Positions 4,817-5,044 of a stretch of 5,044 nt of DNA are shown one piece after another. The position numbers were made by a program, and so were the translations under genes. Under the pieces are notes generated by a model. That model searched no databases. It was not told the origin of the DNA and saw only the letters and a program-made list of their open reading frames with translations. The stretch comes from an uncultured bacterium (GTDB taxonomy: Bacteria; Cyanobacteriota; Vampirovibrionia; Gastranaerophilales; Gastranaerophilaceae): NCBI GenBank assembly GCA_945910925.1, contig CAMDZX010000127.1, positions 1-5,044 on the forward strand, given 5' to 3'. Position 1 is the stretch's first letter, and every line of letters starts with the position of its first letter.

Positions 4817-4839
4817 TGTATCTCTTGTGATACATGTAT
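4817..4839. repeat. Overlapping dyads upstream of the 145-aa gene
   Basis: TGTATC (4817-4822) pairs with GATACA (4829-4834), and the overlapping ATACATGTAT (4830-4839) is a perfect 10-bp palindrome. They lie 35-57 bp upstream of the minus-strand start and could be an operator or leader structure. The surrounding 4783-4975 is AT-rich, holds several TATAAT-like strings and allows no confident promoter call for either divergent gene. Confidence 0.35.
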
Positions 4840-4975
4840 ATAAAAACATTCTTTAATACCTAATTTCACATGTCTTATAATTCTTTACATTTCGTAATAT
4901 ATAATCAAATTTAGTTTAAATCATGGCATATTTGAATTTTTTCATGTTTAGACTACACTTTTATTGAGGTCTATT

Positions 4976-5044
4976 ATGATTTTATTATTTTTATATTTAG
5001 CAATTTTTACGATATACTTCATTATCCTAACGGTAATGAGCCTC
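4976..5044 (+). CDS. Partial gene start: membrane-anchored protein (runs off window)
   Basis: An ATG preceded by a good Shine-Dalgarno sequence (GAGGT, 4966-4970, five bases away) opens a frame that is still open after 23 codons at the window edge. The visible residues, MILLFLYLAIFTIYFIILTVMSL, are almost entirely hydrophobic. They form a transmembrane helix or uncleaved signal anchor with no preceding positive charge. The gene is transcribed divergently from the 145-aa gene. Possible weak promoter boxes are TTGAAT (4932-4937) and TACACT (4954-4959), but they would place the start too close to the ribosome binding site. Function cannot be judged. Confidence 0.65.
   Translation, partial: MILLFLYLAIFTIYFIILTVMSL

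Overview
The window is AT-rich bacterial chromosomal DNA. The YebC protein has a cyanobacterium-like central block (residues 46-75: NFRLRTAIEKAKAAG then PNDNIKRAIDKGAG). The other proteins look like the lineage-specific hypotheticals of the non-photosynthetic cyanobacterial sister group (Vampirovibrionia, for example gut Gastranaerophilales). That placement is inferred from sequence style and was not searched. No phage, CRISPR, transposase or rRNA gene is visible.

Layout. Positions 29-323 hold two class II tRNA genes on the minus strand, tRNA-Leu(TAA) followed by tRNA-Ser(TGA), separated by an intrinsic terminator; tRNA-Ser has its own probable promoter. Positions 324-610 hold no credible gene. 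They contain a GC-rich palindromic island bounded by a 19-bp exact duplication of the tRNA-Leu 5' end, the most unusual structure in the window. Next come yebC (611-1360) and a ferritin gene (1438-1947), both plus strand. A strong terminator hairpin (1965-2002) separates ferritin from a convergent 76-aa hypothetical gene (2004-2234, minus).

The second half has a dyad-rich leader followed by a two-gene plus-strand pair. The first (2416-3513) is a PlsC/LPLAT-type acyltransferase with a long N-terminal extension and an atypical first catalytic motif. The second (3566-4270) is an unrecognised 234-aa protein with several hydrophobic segments. A minus-strand terminator (4269-4295) follows, belonging to a convergent 145-aa tyrosine-rich coiled-coil protein (4345-4782). 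The window ends inside a plus-strand gene starting at 4976, whose visible 23 residues form a membrane helix or signal anchor.

Functionally, the recognisable parts are housekeeping: tRNAs, a translation-associated factor, iron storage and probable phospholipid acylation. The acyltransferase and the following membrane-like protein may act together on lipid or the cell envelope, but only their adjacency supports this. No complete undescribed system is demonstrable. The best leads are the tRNA-Leu duplication with its GC-rich insert, the variant acyltransferase motif and the coiled-coil protein.
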